The notes beneath the pieces are model-generated. The model made no database searches and was not told the origin of the DNA. It was given only the letters and a program-made list of their open reading frames with translations. From Arthrobacter sp. ov118 (GTDB lineage Bacteria; Actinomycetota; Actinomycetes; Actinomycetales; Micrococcaceae), in NCBI RefSeq assembly GCF_900116495.1, contig NZ_FPAY01000003.1, positions 248,001 to 312,000 on the forward strand: 64,000 bases of DNA, in the 5' to 3' direction. Position numbers and translations under genes: made by a program. Below, piece by piece: positions 63,819 to 64,000 of the stretch. How positions within the stretch are numbered: position 1 is the stretch's first letter; each line of letters opens with the position of its first letter.

Positions 63819-64000
63819 CTACTGTCCCGCGCTCGCGGACTCGATGGACTTCTGCATGTCGGAAAGGGCCGCGTCTACGGTCTTCTCACCCTTGATGGCC
63901 GAGTATGCGTTTTCCTGGATGGCCTTGGTGACGGCCGGGTAGAACGGCGAGACCGGGCGCGGCACGGCGTTCTCGATCGAGGTCTTCAGGACCGGCAGGT
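63819..64000 (-). CDS. Extracellular sugar-binding protein, C-terminal end (cut by window edge)
   Basis: The last 60 codons read as VENAVPRPVSPFYPAVTKAI-like sequence (SIENAVPRPVSPFYPAV), then KGEKTVDAALSDMQKSIESA and a TAG stop. The P-R-P-V-S-P-x-Y helix region and the final amphipathic helix are typical of CUT1 solute-binding lipoproteins. It is the first-transcribed visible gene of the importer operon; the rest lies beyond base 64000, so the ligand cannot be inferred. Confidence 0.82.
   Translation of the reverse strand, partial: LPVLKTSIENAVPRPVSPFYPAVTKAIQENAYSAIKGEKTVDAALSDMQKSIESASAGQ

Overview
The window is high-GC DNA, densely coding on both strands, from an actinobacterium. The gene content suggests Micrococcaceae (Arthrobacter/Pseudarthrobacter-like): DUF3151 beside class II aldolase, a GAF-ANTAR regulator, DUF6766, an ACC deaminase paired with a GntR regulator, many sugar/CoA catabolic genes, and frequent -10 boxes placed 6-7 nt before the start codon (leaderless transcripts). 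No tRNA, rRNA, CRISPR array, IS element or prophage was seen.

Region 1 (1-15.1 kb) is a sulfur/methionine region with three S-box (SAM-I) riboswitches. They precede metN (methionine ABC transporter, cut by the left edge), a four-gene operon (acetyl-CoA-synthetase-like ligase, dimethylsulfone monooxygenase SfnG, O-acetylhomoserine sulfhydrylase, CoA-binding protein), and a stand-alone MetE-like zinc methyltransferase at 13.9 kb that lacks the folate-binding half. Interleaved are an AraC regulator, an ECF sigma/membrane-protein/secreted Pro-Ala-protein group, ACC deaminase with its divergent GntR regulator, and purA.

Region 2 (15.3-25.8 kb) is mostly housekeeping: UDG-like protein, DUF3151, fba, TrmH-type methyltransferase, HAD phosphatase, Tat-type alpha/beta hydrolase, STAS protein, GAF-ANTAR regulator, pyrE, FAD monooxygenase and nadE. 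Between the last two lies 760 bp of non-coding DNA with remnants of a GH3 gene and a LacI gene, two related direct repeats and a 33-bp minisatellite.

Region 3 (25.8-34.4 kb) has an IclR regulator facing a 3-oxoacid CoA-transferase/thiolase operon with two matching operator-like palindromes, a zinc alcohol dehydrogenase, a small ABM-like protein with a rifampin-phosphotransferase-like protein, and a cold-shock gene. Region 4 (34.4-45.6 kb) has a KimA-like potassium permease divergent from kdpDE (no kdpFABC in the window), a PAS-PAS-GAF-GGDEF protein, and divergent acyl-CoA dehydrogenase and acyl-CoA synthetase/MarR units. Region 5 (45.7-54 kb) has an Orn/Lys/Arg decarboxylase, an M20 peptidase, an envelope/stress-like cluster including a 27-residue membrane microprotein, and a BM3-type self-sufficient P450. 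Region 6 (54-64 kb) holds a valine-degradation operon (mmsA-hibch-mmsB-echA), exonuclease III, and a LacI-controlled sugar ABC importer running off the right edge.

The most distinctive material is the SAM-riboswitch-linked organosulfur operon and the MetE-core gene. Next are the gene-relic/minisatellite interval, the kimA-kdpDE pairing without kdpFABC, the microprotein, and a dispersed palindromic terminator-like repeat with compensatory changes.
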